This document shows positions 44,976 through 56,699 of a stretch of DNA of 64,000 nt, one piece after another. Under the pieces are notes generated by a model. It was not told the origin of the DNA and searched no databases. It saw nothing but the letters and a program-made list of their open reading frames with translations. This DNA comes from Euborellia annulipes. Its lineage: Eukaryota > Arthropoda > Insecta > Dermaptera > Anisolabididae. The stretch covers positions 1-64,000 of the forward strand of contig JAKCPI010001635.1 in NCBI GenBank assembly GCA_023213315.1, in the 5' to 3' direction. The first letter of the stretch is position 1; every line of letters starts with the position of its first letter. Both the position numbers and the translations under genes were made by a program.

Positions 44976-45262
44976 TCTCTTTAAATCACCGAAAATTAGA
45001 GATGATGTTAACATCCAAAATTTATCATTTTGTGTTTTATTTATAATGCTAAACAATTCAGGAGAAAATTTTACAAATTAATTATATGGAATATATTTGA
45101 TTCAATTTTAAAAATAAAATAATTGGTGCCATTTGAAATTTGGAAATATTTTAGCACAGTTGATTCTTCAGCGTATATACATTAAAAATAATCAGTAAAG
45201 GGATAAACAAGATGCAAAAAAGATCACAAATGGAAGTGGAATAAGTAAATTTTCACCCATAG
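44976..45262. other. A/T-rich stretch
   Basis: Nothing recognised. Confidence 0.5.
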
Positions 45263-45264
45263 TA

Positions 45265-45461
45265 CAGTAGGCGCCACAAGTGCCTGATTTGTTCGAGAGA
45301 GCCTTGAGCTTAGGCAACCGAAATGATTAGCTCTAGGAAGGGTTGTCTTAAAAGTAGCTTTTCTCCTTTAGTTGTATTATATTAATTTTAAAAATATTGT
45401 TTTGGTTGACTAGGCTCAAGGCTTCATTCTCGAGCACAACAGGCACTTGTGGGACTGACTG
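45265..45461. mobile_element. mariner-like MITE, TA target
   Basis: The ends CAGTAGGCGCCACAAGTGCCTG and CAGGCACTTGTGGGACTGACTG are imperfect inverted repeats beginning CAGT, flanked by TA on both sides (45263-45264, 45462-45463). This matches Tc1/mariner habits. GAGCCTTGAGCTTA and TAGGCTCAAGGCTTC extend the arms. 197 bp, non-coding. Confidence 0.7.
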
Positions 45462-45544
45462 TAGAGCCTTCATATATCTGGAAAATGTAGGAAAAATTAA
45501 AAAATTAAATAAAAAAACACTTGATTTTTCAAAGATTTATTAAA

Positions 45545-45735
45545 ATTACTTTTTTTTTTATTTAAGGTCTTTTTTGGGAATGGCGAAGAGGAGCCATTTA
45601 GACCCCAACTCTATTTATTTTAATTTATTGGTAGCCAATTAAATTGAAATAAATTGTTGCATAAGACGGGATGCGAACCCGCAACCCTTGGTACAGAAGA
45701 CCAGCACGCTAACCCCTACACCAAGGTCCGAGGAC
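45545..45735 (-). repeat. tRNA-derived SINE (family D, reverse)
   Basis: On the minus strand the A box-like TTGGTGTAGGGGTTAGCG and B box GGTTCGCATCCC are followed by CAATTTAATTGGCTACC and AATGGCTCCTCTTCGCC-like body, then an A-rich tail. It shares the 3' module with 33729-33912. Confidence 0.75.
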
Positions 45736-45771
45736 TTACTATTTTTTACTGTTCATTTCAATAGTCCTATG

Positions 45772-46246
45772 CAGAGCTGGATTACCCATTTGGCGGAGTA
45801 GGAGATTGCCAATGGACAGGCCCCGCAACATAAAATTTTTTTTTAAAACTCTTTTTCGGCATCTGAGGCCATTTAGATCTTTAATTTAAATTGATTGGTA
45901 GCCAATTCAATTGAAATTAATTTTTATCGCGGATGCCAACTCGCGACCCTTGGTACAAGTGGCAAGCATCACAGGGTAGCACATATAATTATTTTATGGG
46001 GGGGGGCGAACTTTTTTTTGAAGATTTACCCCTCATTCCCTTTAAAAACATTTTAAAATTATTAATATTATTATTTTAAAATTATTTAAAATGTTTCCGG
46101 TATATACATTTCGATTTGTACCGTGGTGAATATTTCGGGAGGGGGGGGGGGAGTCGGGCTCTAAAATCATATTGTTAAAATTATTAGCTGACATGGCCCC
46201 GAGATTTCGTCTGCCTAAGGACCTCATCTTGTTTAATCCGGCACTG
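45772..46246. mobile_element. hAT-type element with nested SINE
   Basis: Ends CAGAGCTGGATTACCC and TTAATCCGGCACTG match the element at 36298. The flanks GTCCTATG/CTCATAAG are only partly alike. Internally, 45849-45965 is a reversed SINE D (CGGCATCTGAGGCCATTTAG, GGTAGCCAATTCAATTGAAA). GGACAGGCCCCGC and GACATGGCCCCGAG mark the inner hAT arms; G runs lie at 46000 and 46140. Confidence 0.65.
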
Positions 46247-47426
46247 CTCATAAGCCATCTTAAAAGCAAATTTTACAAATCTTGTTCAAATTGTTAATGA
46301 GTGTCGAAAAGTGCATTAAGTGTTAAAAAAAATATTAATTTTTAATAAATCCTTGAAACATATAATCTAGGGTTTTTAATTTATTATTTTAATTTTGCTA
46401 TATAGACTATATACCTGGGAAGTAATATTTTAACTAGAGCAGGAAAAGCTTATATTTTTATTGAATTAAGATGTTCACCAAAATTTTAAACTCTGTGATG
46501 TTTTAAAAAACAAAATTAATTTATTACAAATATAATGTATAAATAATATGAAATTAAGAGTTTCATGAGAAAATTTAAATAGTGTAGATTAATGAGATTG
46601 AGCTATCAAAACAAAAATGATCGATTATTTTTTACTTTTTTAAATGCACATTTAAAATTTAATAAATAGACCTAATAATAATATTTTAATATACTACATG
46701 TATTAATAATCACTACGCTCTCTCATCATCTCTATAAGATTTATTTATTTTTTTTTATTAACTAAATTATCACTTTATAACTGTTTTATCCATTTAATAT
46801 TTCCTTCGTCAGGTCAAGTATGGTGTCAAAATAAATGAAAAAAAAAAAAAATCTTTTGATGAAAGGCATATCATCTATTGATTTATATCTAAGAGATTAA
46901 AATTAGGACATTTTGGTTGCGTGGTTAAGTGGTTTCGGAATCAAAATATATTTCGTTCATTAATCTCTAAGTGATTAACATTCATCAATGTTAGACCTAT
47001 TTGCTCTCATTTCATTTAAAACTGACCAGTTTTTGAGACAAATCGCCGTTTTGTCATTAACTGGCTTTCTTACTTCCAATAAAAAAAAAAACTGCCCAAG
47101 ATTATATAGTAATTTTGAATAAAAAAAAATTTCCAAACATGTCTCGGTTACTGACCACGATGGTGGTAAAGTTTGTTTATAACAAAATTTATTTTTCAGA
47201 GATTTATTTTTCCAAGCTTAATTTATAGGCATGATTATCGATAAATAACGTCTTCAGAACCTTTTTAATAATCAGTACAAAAATGATAAAAATTTTAATA
47301 ATATAATTTCTTTACATTAAACATTGTTTAATTAATTAACCTGTATGATACCTCAATCAAAAGTTTAATATTTTCTCCATTCAACTTATATCGTATAAAA
47401 TACATATTCTACAATATGAATGAATT
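46247..47426. other. A/T-rich stretch
   Basis: No supportable gene or repeat copy. Confidence 0.5.
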
Positions 47427-47585
47427 TTTTACTTTCTCTTAGCCTATATATGAAATATATAGGAGAGAAAGTATTGCGATCATGTCAAAAATTCGATGTC
47501 GAGATTTTGATGGATATACATGTTTTGAGGTCCCCTGAGTCCAAAAAGTGGGTCCCGCAAATTGGTCTGTGTGTGTGTATGTATG

Positions 47586-47617
<32 letters not shown>

Positions 47618-48482
47618 TGTGTCTGATGTGTGGACAGATTTTTAGCATGAAGGAATTGAGCTACCGGATTGAAATTTTATATTTAACTTAGGTACCTTTG
47701 AAGAATCTCAAAATAAGCTTTTGAACAAAATCGGCCAAAATGTACTAGTACTTTACTGATGTACTTTTTCAGTTTTTTTCGATTTTCTCAAAATTCCCTC
47801 CAAGGATTTTTTTTTAAATTCATAAATGAACTATTTTTTAGATGCTCTTTAAAATGTATATTCTCATTTTGCCGTTGAAATCTTCTGAAGACCACTTTAC
47901 TCTTGTTCTTCATAGGAAAGATAGAAATGGTTGCCATGGTAACGGAATTTAAATCTTTTTCTTTTTATTAGATTACAAATCAATTATTATTTAAATTCCC
48001 ATTTTTTTTTTAAATTTATTTGTGTCTTTAATTGTTTCAAAGAAAACATATATGTCTCTCTCTCACTTGCAAACATTATCGTCTCTCTCTACTCTTTTTA
48101 AATTCCCTTTCCACCTTATCTTCGCATAGGAACAATGTTAATTTCCTATAGGGATTTGTATGTTAATTTAGATTCAAAAGGGGGTCCCCTTTAGAACTTT
48201 TTAGGCATTAAAAATTTTTTTCCAATTCTTATGAAATTTTGTATTTATTTACGATTCTATATTGTGTATAAAATGTCCAAATATGAGATTAAAATTTTGA
48301 AAAATAACCATAGTTTATTTGAACCAGTCAACATTTAAAATGCAAGTTTGAAACTAAGGTGCTATCGGAAACTAAATATATCTCGACACAAAAAATCTGG
48401 TGTGACCAGCACAGTGCGCAACTTTCTCTTACCGAAGGGTAAGAGAAAGTTGTGTGCTGTGCGCCAGTCACACCAGATTTTT
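47427..48482 (+). repeat. R1 copy (forward) with internal insertion
   Basis: Complete at both ends. The proximal hairpin is TTTACTTTCTCTTAGCC...GGAGAGAAAGTA. The distal hairpin is AATCTGGTGTGACCAGCAC, CAACTTTCTCTTACC, GGTAAGAGAAAGTTG and its complement. About 390 bp of unrelated A/T-rich DNA (about 47960-48350) replaces part of the middle after GCCATGGTAACGG. Confidence 0.8.
47570..47622. repeat. (GT)n(GCGT)n microsatellite in R1
   Basis: GTGTGTGTGTGT followed by GCGTGCGTGCGT, at the same R1 position as the GT-rich tract of the copy at 2196. Confidence 0.9.
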
Positions 48483-48829
48483 TATTTTTATATTTTTTTT
48501 TATACAAAATACAATAGATCATAAAATTTAATTTTAAATCTGATATTTGACTTATTGATTGATTTAAGTGTCCACAAATATAAAACAACATTTATGTAAA
48601 TATTATATTTATGTAAATATCCATTATTTAAACATTTTTGTTCAGATTCTTTAATCGGATATAACATTTGTATATCAAAAAGCCAGAAAATACATTTCTG
48701 AAAAATTAAATTGTCTTATAAATGTTGTTTAATACAAACATACTACTTTGGTCCAACATCCAGTAAATAATAAGAATCTCAGATAAGGAAAAGCGAAAAT
48801 AAAATTATTTAACAATTTTTGTGAGTAGG
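48483..48829. other. A/T-rich stretch
   Basis: Nothing recognised. Confidence 0.5.
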
Positions 48830-49397
48830 TTTATTTGTTGGTGGGCCAATTGTCCAATGACTTCCGGGAATCGAACTCAAGATCTCCAGTCTATTATGGT
48901 CACAGATCCTAGAACAACACTAATAAATATTCTCATTTCCTATATATCGCCTGCTGAGAATCATAGTTACGAAAGTCCGAAATTCAAACAATTCGAGAAA
49001 AGGCGTTTGAAAGTTTTATAAACATATACATTTAAATAGCTGGGCAAATGAATAGGCCAGAATCAATACCAAAGAGTGGAAATATATTTCCGCCACTTTG
49101 CCACTCAAAAGAGAAGACGTTTTAACAACATTTGCTAGGCTTAACTCAAAAACTGAATTTTCGGACTTTCGCTACTATCATTCCCAGCAGCATTGAATTT
49201 TCGGAGGGAGAAAATTTATCAGATAAACTTCAGATAGATTTCTTCAATTTTCTCAGTAGAGAAATTCAATAACAACTGCATATATAGGGAGTGTGAATAT
49301 TTGTTGGTGTTGATGTATAAAGGGTTTCCCCGATAAGCTGGAGATCCTGGGTTTGATTCCTGGTGGTCATGAGACGTTTGGCCCACCAACAAATAAA
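48830..49397. repeat. SINE-flanked foldback element
   Basis: The outer ends TTTATTTGTTGGTGGGCCAA and TTTGGCCCACCAACAAATAAA are inverted. Each is followed inward by a tRNA-SINE arm (CCGGGAATCGAACTCAAGAT; ATCCTGGGTTTGATTCCTGG), as in 1601-2024. Two inner copies of a motif with CTGCTGAGAATCATAG and CGAAAGTCCGAA are also inverted (48945-48981, 49155-49191). The motif recurs at 59562. Confidence 0.7.
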
Positions 49398-49581
49398 AAC
49401 AAAAAAATTCTTAAATATATCAATAACTAGTCAAGTCCGAATCGAGGTCTTCATTCAATATTAGTATATTATTCAAATAATATATAGCTCTGGAAAATTA
49501 TTTAAATTTAAAATTATTATGTTAGCGAGGCGAATAGCTGAATCAGTATGTAGTAGAAAATAAAAGGTCGAGCAGCTATGT
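49398..49581. other. A/T-rich stretch
   Basis: Nothing recognised. Confidence 0.4.
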
Positions 49582-49692
49582 TAATTTCTTTATTTAAGAA
49601 CCCACAGCGACGTTTCGCGACTGAACTCTAGCCATGAAGATGGTCGCATAGTCGACCGAAACGTCGCTGTGGGTTCTTAAATAAAGAAATTA
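49582..49692. mobile_element. Penelope-like palindrome
   Basis: Arms TAATTTCTTTATTTAAGAAC, CCACAGCGACGTTTCG and their complement are separated by about 40 bp. The plus strand from 49634 to 49665 has ATGAAGA, helix II (TGGTCG/CGACC) and GAAACGTC: a hammerhead core with C3 replaced by A. Confidence 0.7.
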
Positions 49693-50033
49693 AAATTATT
49701 ATTTAAAAATACTGGAGTGTATGAGATAATTATTTATTTATTAACGTTTTGAAGTTTACTCGTATCCTAATACAGAAGCAGTCGCATAAATAAATGTATT
49801 CCAATAAAATGAATTTTGTTTTCACTTTGTTTCTAAATAAGGAAACTTCCCTTCATAGCGTTTATATTAAATTATTATTTAACTCCTGTTAGTTATTATT
49901 TCGACTTTTTTATAAATAATTAAAATTCAAAAATAGTAAATAAATCAAAATGAAAGTGAACATTGAAAATATATTGATTTCTATTCAGATTAATTTAAAT
50001 TTGACAGAAGTGTAGAACTGATAATATCTATCT

Positions 50034-50290
50034 AATTTATTTCTTTATTGGTGAGCTAGGGCCGACGTTTCGGTCACATATAGGACCATCCTCATAGCCA
50101 AGCCATTGCCAACATATTGATTCTCCAAAGGTTATATTGGCAAAAGACATTGTTTATACAATAAATCAAAGTAGAGGGTATATGTACTAAGGAGAGAGAG
50201 TAAGTGAAACTTTGGAAATATGTTGGTCCTGAGGATGGTCCAAAATGTGACCGAAACGTCGGTCTTAGCATATCAATAAAGAAATAAATT
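50034..50290. mobile_element. Penelope-like element with paired hammerheads
   Basis: The arms AATTTATTTCTTTATTG...GCCGACGTTTCGGTCACAT and ATGTGACCGAAACGTCGG...CAATAAAGAAATAAATT are inverted around a 130-bp spacer. The plus strand core at 50229 is intact. The minus strand core at 50064-50095 (ATGAGGA...GAAACGTC) has C3 replaced by A, as in the copy at 49582. Confidence 0.75.
50229..50260 (+). ncRNA. Hammerhead ribozyme core
   Basis: CTGAGGA, helix II TGGTC(C)/(G)TGACC with a small loop, then GAAACGTC. All conserved core residues are present with the minimal ACGT helix III. Among the cleanest cores in the window. Confidence 0.65.
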
Positions 50291-51432
50291 GAAATAATAT
50301 TAGCTGCTCGCTCAATGGAAACCAGAAACCTTAATTTATATAAATTAGCTAAATAAATCGAAGAAATAGTAATTGAGATGAATTTTTAAATGGACAAAGG
50401 CAGGCAGGATAAACAAACATTCTGTTTAAGACCCCATACTATGGAGTGAGGGTGCCTGGCTGATTTTCTCCACTTATATCAATCAATCTCTTGATTTCTC
50501 TTGACTTATCAACATCAACAACTTCCAAGCACCCGAGTGGCCATATCTTGTAGTCAACGGTTAATTAAGGGTTAATTTCTAATCCAGAAAATGAAAAATC
50601 AATAGATAAAATTACTAGGCCGAAATGAAAATCAAAGCAATTACCGACCATCAGTTTAGAATAATAATTAAATAGAGCTCATTTCGATTTTACCTAAATT
50701 AGTTGTTATGGTCGTTAAAAAAAATTCACTTTTATTTTTGATTTGATAATCATTTTCCAATTTTTTATGTAACATATTTTAACGCCCCTTTTTTCCCCAG
50801 ATAACTAATGAATGAAATATTCTATCCTTTTATTGATATTGATTAAAAAAAAAATTATATAATTTTTTTTATTTGGTGAAAAATTTTTTTAAAAAGTCTA
50901 TTAACATGTTTTTCTTAACACTTTTAAAATAAATTATTTATTATCCCTGTGATTTAGTGAGATATATAATTAAAATTGATTATCCATTTATTTTATGATT
51001 ATATCCTGCTTAAATATACACTTAGTAGTGATTTTCGTCACTTGGTTAATTATATAGTCAGTGATTTATTAATTTAAATTTACTCGACTTTCTTTTAGCC
51101 GGTTGAGTTACAGTTACGAAAAAATTATTTCATCAAAAAACGTTTCGATAATCATTTACTTCCCTTTTTATCATATTTAAAATTGTTAGTTAAGAGATTC
51201 ATTAAAGTGATAATTAAGAGGAGGGAATATTACTTTAAAAGAGAAAAAAAGATGAAAATTGGTTTGCTTTAATAATAGAGAATAAAGTGAGAAAATCAAT
51301 TAGAAGCAAATATAAAAAAAAAGAACTATTTGCACATTGATGTTATTTTTATTAATTGAAAAATTATTTTACCAGCATATTGTCAGAAATATCACAATAA
51401 ATTTTATATGAAATACGCGCCTGCCTACCTTA
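50291..51432. other. A/T-rich stretch with unique patch
   Basis: About 50395-50660 is unique and moderately complex; the rest is A/T-rich. No gene. Confidence 0.5.
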
Positions 51433-52052
51433 TTTAAGGGGGAACGGGAGCGAAGGTGTTACGCATGTTTTTCCCGATAAGATGGCGTAGAGTGTCATAA
51501 AAAGTATGCCCAAAAATCAAAATTCAAAAATTTGCCAAGAGATGTCAGAATGGTAGCTAATAATATTTAATGCATTTGATTGATTTTCATTGATCTTTTA
51601 ACAATAAATACTTTATAAATGTTATTATATATTATGTATCTTTTATAAAAGCATAAAAATATATAAATATAGGCTAATACTATATCGTTTGTTAGACTAG
51701 CCTGCCATCTATTGCAAGAATGCTGAACTAATTTGACAGTTGATTTTTAAAGAAATCTAAGCTTATTTTAAAAATTTCTTAATTAATATGTGATTAATAA
51801 TAACAATAAATTCATTTTTAAATTTAAAAAAAATTAAAGATTATTGAGACTGATTGTTTTTTTTTTTTTTTTGTATTTGCTTGATAACAAAAAAATTACG
51901 ATAATTTTTTAATTAGTCATTAAAAAAATTATAGCTCGATGTTCTAATAATCTCTTATGAATTTAATTCATTTAAAAAAAAAACCGCATTGAAAAATTCA
52001 GTCAAGTTTTTTTTTAAGTACGTTTAGACGTCGCTCCTGAACCCCCCTAAAT
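51433..52052. mobile_element. MITE-like repeat, copy 2
   Basis: Ends TTTAAGGGGGAACGGGAGCG and CGCTCCTGAACCCCCCTAAA are imperfect inverted repeats. The body matches 36834-37299 closely (TTGCCAAGAGATGTCAGAAT, TAGACTAGCCTGCCATCTAT). About 160 bp of extra A/T-rich DNA lies before the right end. Confidence 0.75.
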
Positions 52053-52139
52053 CTCAAATTTTAAAGATTAGGTAAAATTAATAAATAAGTAAAAATAACA
52101 GCAAAAATTTCTAAAGTAAATTTCAAGTCTAATAAAATA

Positions 52140-52260
52140 TATAATAGACCCTATTAAGGTGACTGTAGATCAGTTATCAGTTGATAAGAAAAACTCTATT
52201 TCGAAAACGTTTCGACCTTAGAAGAATAAAGCCGAAATTAACAATTTTACTTTAATAAAG
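52140..52260. mobile_element. Possible decayed Penelope-like motif
   Basis: AAAACGTTTCGACCTTAG followed by AATAAAGCCGAAATTAAC resembles the GACGTTTCGG/CCGAAAC pairs of the other elements, but the arms are poor. Confidence 0.25.
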
Positions 52261-53164
52261 AGGCTGCCAACTCCTGTGACCTATATCTTAATACATTTTA
52301 TTTTCAATTTATTTGGTTCGAAAATATAATTTTGAATAGATTTTAAAAAGTGTCAATAAATGACTAATCTATCTCAGAGAGATAGAGAGAAAGAATATTT
52401 AGGTAAAACTTTGAATAAATAAACCAATATCACTATGATGGAATGGAATACGGTATAATTTACTGGTAAATATAATTTTATGGGAGAGAATTAAAGAATA
52501 AAAATGTCAAAGAAGGAATTTAAGTGTCTCATTTCACCTGTAAAATGTGATAATTAGGTTATAATAAAAAAAAAATTCTCTTTAAAATATTATTTTAAAA
52601 AATTTCTATATTTGTATCCAGACAGCTTTTCTACCTATAATTATACTAAATTTCCTCAAGTCAATTCTAATTAAATATTCAAAAAACGGAATCATAAATT
52701 CTTACGACTAAATACTTATTGAACTAGCAACATTTTATTTCAGTTAAAAGCTCCTATTAAGTGAAGTAAAAAAGGGGATAATGAAAATACCGCTTTGGGA
52801 TAAATGATTTAGAAGAGGTCAAAGTCAAAATAAAAATAAAAAAGAAGCCTGTTTGTTGAACGAGATGGAGAGGGAGTTGTGGGGTACAAGCTAATTCCAT
52901 GTTTCAGCATTTTCTTGCATATTTTCAAAGAACGAGTCAGCGTTTTATCTAGAGAAATAGGATTCCTTTCTTTTTTGGTTCAGTGACCAATTCTTTAGAA
53001 ATAGGGAGAAAAAAAAACCTCTATTAAGGATCATCAAATTTCCAATTCTATTTTATCAGTGATAATAGAAAGAAGATCATGAATATATATACACTATTTG
53101 TTATTAATGTTCTTGGTTAATAATTGTGTGAAAATTACTCTTTTTTTAAATGCTTTTATTTAAC
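52261..53164. other. A/T-rich stretch with unique patch
   Basis: No gene. The tract 52840-53010 is more complex (GAACGAGATGGAGAGGGAG). Confidence 0.5.
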
Positions 53165-53335
53165 TTTCTCTTTCAAGGTCACCAACTGTTAGTCTTTGCT
53201 TAAGACACTTCCCGATGAGCTAGAGGTGTGAAATTTGATATTTAAGGGTCATTTTTGATGACAACAATTGTAGGTATGCACATTTTTATCAAAATAGGCC
53301 AAAATGATGTGGTACTTAAATAACTTTTTTAAAAA
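53165..53335 (+). repeat. Diverged R1 relative
   Basis: GAGCTAGAGGTGTGAAATTTGATATTTAAG and AAAATAGGCCAAAATGATG have the order and spacing of R1's GAGCTAGGAGGTTGAAATTT and AAAATCGGCCAAA segments but are clearly diverged. Confidence 0.45.
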
Positions 53336-53587
53336 AGTGCTTTTATTTAAATTGAACTAAAAAGAGAGAAATAATTTAACTGTTCTTGTTAAAATTGTTG
53401 AATATTTATGATTTGAAATAAAAGCGTGGGGCGCTTCCAGAAGAATAAACAATTCCTTAAGCTATCAATGAGCGCCCACGCTTTTATTTCAAGACAAATA
53501 TTTAACAATTTTAACAAGAACAATAATTGTAATTAATTAATTATTAAATTGTTTTTCTCTTTTTAGTTTCAATTAAATAAAAGCATT
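53336..53587. repeat. Long inverted repeat
   Basis: Outer AGTGCTTTTATTTAAATTGAA/ TTCAATTAAATAAAAGCA and inner TTGAAATAAAAGCGTGGGGC/ GCGCCCACGCTTTTATTTCAA, with AACAATTTTAACAAGAACA between. Several inverted blocks span 250 bp; there is no coding capacity. It may be a foldback transposon. Confidence 0.75.
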
Positions 53588-55427
53588 TTTTTTTTTAGTT
53601 TTTTATTATATTTTTATAACTTATTAATTGACGCATAGGAATATGAATGGAAATTACTTTTGACTTGACAACGTCTTACAAATCATGTGTCTAGTGGCCG
53701 GTTAGAAAAAGTTTAGCGGCTTGAAAAGATTTTTTAGATTAAGAAATTAGTTTGTGCAGATTTTGTGTAATTATTAAAGTGATTATTTATTAATTTCTCT
53801 CAACTAGGTGATTGACATCTGATGAGATTAAAAATAATGATTTTTAAAAATAAAAGTAAACTGCAAAACGTCATTTCACAATCTAACTAAAAAAAAAATT
53901 TTAATTAGCAATGAAACCCAGAGCGCGGAGATTGATACGTTTTGAAAAAAATAAATAAATAAATGTCTGGAACAACGATTTCCCCAATGGATGACAGATG
54001 TGTCGAAGAACTTTTAAATTTTCTGAGTTTCTCAAATGCCACATTGCATTCAAATAAAAAAAAGATGTTTAAAAATTTCGAAATTCTTATCTTAGAAAAC
54101 TGAACGGTAATTTTAATTTAAGACATTTAAAAGTGAAATAAATATCAAAAAGGTTTTATAGTGGTATTATTTTTTTATTAGAGTATTTTCAATAATTGTA
54201 AAGGCATTTGGAATTGGGAAAGAAGAATGCAGACATTAACGAAACTATTTCCTCAAAATTAAACACCTTTCGAAGTGTTTTATAGACCAATTCAACTTGA
54301 AATATTTCATTAAACTAATATATTAACCTATCGTTTTTTTTAAGACAAGAAAAAAGATATAAAATTTATATGAAAGGTATTTTGTATGAAATAGAAAGGA
54401 ATAATCCATTAAAATCGTGCATTGTAACGAAACTAAGTAAATAATAATAATTAGAAAATTAATTTAATACGCGACAGATGGGAAATAAAAAATTTGTATT
54501 TTATAAGGAATTTAATTGAGGATAGTAAAGGCTAAACATGGTAAAACCAGAAGAACATGCATATATAACATTTGCATATGAACCCCTATTATCATAAATT
54601 AACAAAATATTTATGATATATGGACCAATAATTAATTTTATTAAGAAAAAAAATTTCACATTTAAAATTAATGGCTATTCTTTCAATTATTATAATTGAT
54701 TTATGATTAATTATGAATAATAATTGAATAATTTTCAATTACTAACTATTTAAAAAAAAAAAAAAACTTATCAAGGCTAAGGATAAAAAAAATTCCCTTG
54801 AATATTTGAACTTTTACTTGTCAAAAAACTTTTTTATTTTTTGAAGAAGAATTTCTCTCCAGTAGGTTAATTCCCTCACATTCAACGAATTGCTATAAAA
54901 TTTGGTGAAGGACTAAAGACAATAATTATTAATAGTTTCAAAAGATTTGCTCCAGAAGATGCTAGGAAAATCGGATTTGGTGAAATACATATACCATCTA
55001 TTGCAATAGTATTGAGACTAAAACCCGGTAGTTAGGCAGCCCAAATGGCACACGTACACTTAAGCTTTTTTTGTCTGTGTGAGAAATACTTCCTCAAAGG
55101 AGACAATATAGACTACCCTTTTCAACTTTTTTTTGTTAATAGGTGGTACAGTGAGGGTCAATATTAAGTCCCACTCAAGCGTTTTCTACTTGTGATTATT
55201 TCATTTTTTTTTAATAGATTGAATCTTTATTGGGAGTTTTCTAGGTTTTGAACCATGAAAGTTTCCATTAAAAATTTATAATATTTTTTTTTTTTTTAAA
55301 TCAATGATATAATCAAAAGTAGAAAACGCATGGGTGGGACTTTTTTGTCCTCACGTACATGTATCTGTTACAAAAAATAATACAAAATATGAATAAATAT
55401 CTTTATATATTAATACAAATGCTAGAG
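53588..55427. other. A/T-rich stretch
   Basis: No supportable gene. The tract 54840-55030 has a 30-codon open run ending at a stop near 55034 without recognisable similarity. Confidence 0.4.
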
Positions 55428-55682
55428 GCCAAACGGTTTTTTAGGACAAACTAGTTCGTCCTCAGCGAGTTCGGTTAAACTGGTTACAAACTAGTTTATC
55501 TACTAACTTGAGATAAAAATTTAAACAACTTTAGGAAATTCTCGGTTTCGAAAGTGTAAGCCTGACCAAACCTTAGGACAAACTAATTAGTTTATCTAAA
55601 CACATTCAGGACGAACTAGTTTGTCCTAGGACTGTTTTTTTAAGCTAAACCTATTAATATTAGTCCTAAAAAACAGTTGGGC
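55428..55682. mobile_element. MITE with internal ACTAGT palindromes
   Basis: Ends GCCAAACGGTTTTTTAGGAC and GTCCTAAAAAACAGTTGGGC are inverted repeats. Inside, AGGACAAACTAGTTCGTCC, GGACAAACTAATTAGTTT and AGGACGAACTAGTTTGTCCT form repeated palindromic modules. No clear target duplication; superfamily unknown. Confidence 0.75.
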
Positions 55683-55736
55683 ATGAAACATATAAATCAA
55701 TCATGAACATATTTATTGTTAGACGTTAATATTCTA

Positions 55737-55967
55737 AGACCGAAACTCCTCAAACTACGCTGAATTTTCGGCAAGGGTGTAGGAAGGGAAAAACAAAACT
55801 AAAAATTTTTTTATTTTCCCAAATGAGTTTATTTTCTAATATATCGAAGGCACAAAGGCCCTTCTTCTTCAGAGGAAGCTGAAACAATCACAAAAAAAAA
55901 AATTATTTGTTTTTCCCTTCCTACACCCTTGCCGAAAAATCAGCCTAGTTTGAGAAGTTTCGGTCTA
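55737..55967. repeat. Long inverted repeat (AGACCGAAAC ends)
   Basis: Ends AGACCGAAACTCCTCAAAC and GTTTGAGAAGTTTCGGTCT are followed inward by TTTTCGGCAAGGGTGTAGGA/complement. The centre has AAGGCCCTTCTTCTTCAGAGG. GACCGAAAC recalls the Penelope-like ends, but CUGANGA is absent at the expected place. Confidence 0.7.
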
Positions 55968-56690
55968 TAATTCTCTGGGCATCACTCATTAAGCTTCAAA
56001 TTAATATTCTAATTTTATTATTAAGCTAATATTAATTGAATGTTCTCTTTTAGTAGCGATTTCCCAAATACAGGGGTAACGGGACGCAATTTCAATATCT
56101 GCCCTAAGCATAAGAATTTAGTTACGGCCCTGCATATATATGTAGCTTGTAATTTGTGGCTGTAGGGGGGAGATCCCCTTTCTTATAAAATTATTCCTTG
56201 AGTTATATAAGAATTAATTGGGGTAAGAGAAAGTAGCGATCCGAAATTAGGGGAGGGAAACACCGAAAATCTGGGAAAACAAAATATAAAAAAAGTAAAA
56301 AGTAATCAATAATTTTTAAAGAATAAATTTGTAATCATATCAATATTCGATATTAATTTCGAGTAAAAAAGTTGAGATCTTATTAAGGCAAAAAAAAAGA
56401 GGAATATTTATTATCTAGTACACAAACCGATATCTCATTATACTGAAATGTTAGATTCCGGAAGCATTTAAAGGTCACCTATCTGACCGTTGTGTCCTAA
56501 TTACAAAGAGCTTCTCTGCTTGTGTTTAAAAATCACGACTAAAATTTGATAGACATTCTCTCAACTTGACGGGAGGATTTTTTTTTTTTTTTTTCATTCC
56601 AGAGCAGATAGAATAATAAATAAACAACAGGAAATGAACATTCCTACGGTCCTAAATAGAATCCCGAACCATTGATTTTTTTTTTTTTTA
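55968..56690. other. A/T-rich stretch
   Basis: No gene. The tract 56070-56180 is unique; 56224-56236 holds a GTAAGAGAAAGTA R1-like end fragment. Confidence 0.4.
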
Positions 56691-56699
56691 AATCACTTA

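Noticed and set aside
54840..55036. Possible exon ending near 55034
   Set aside because: A short open run without recognised similarity or clear splice donor/acceptor.
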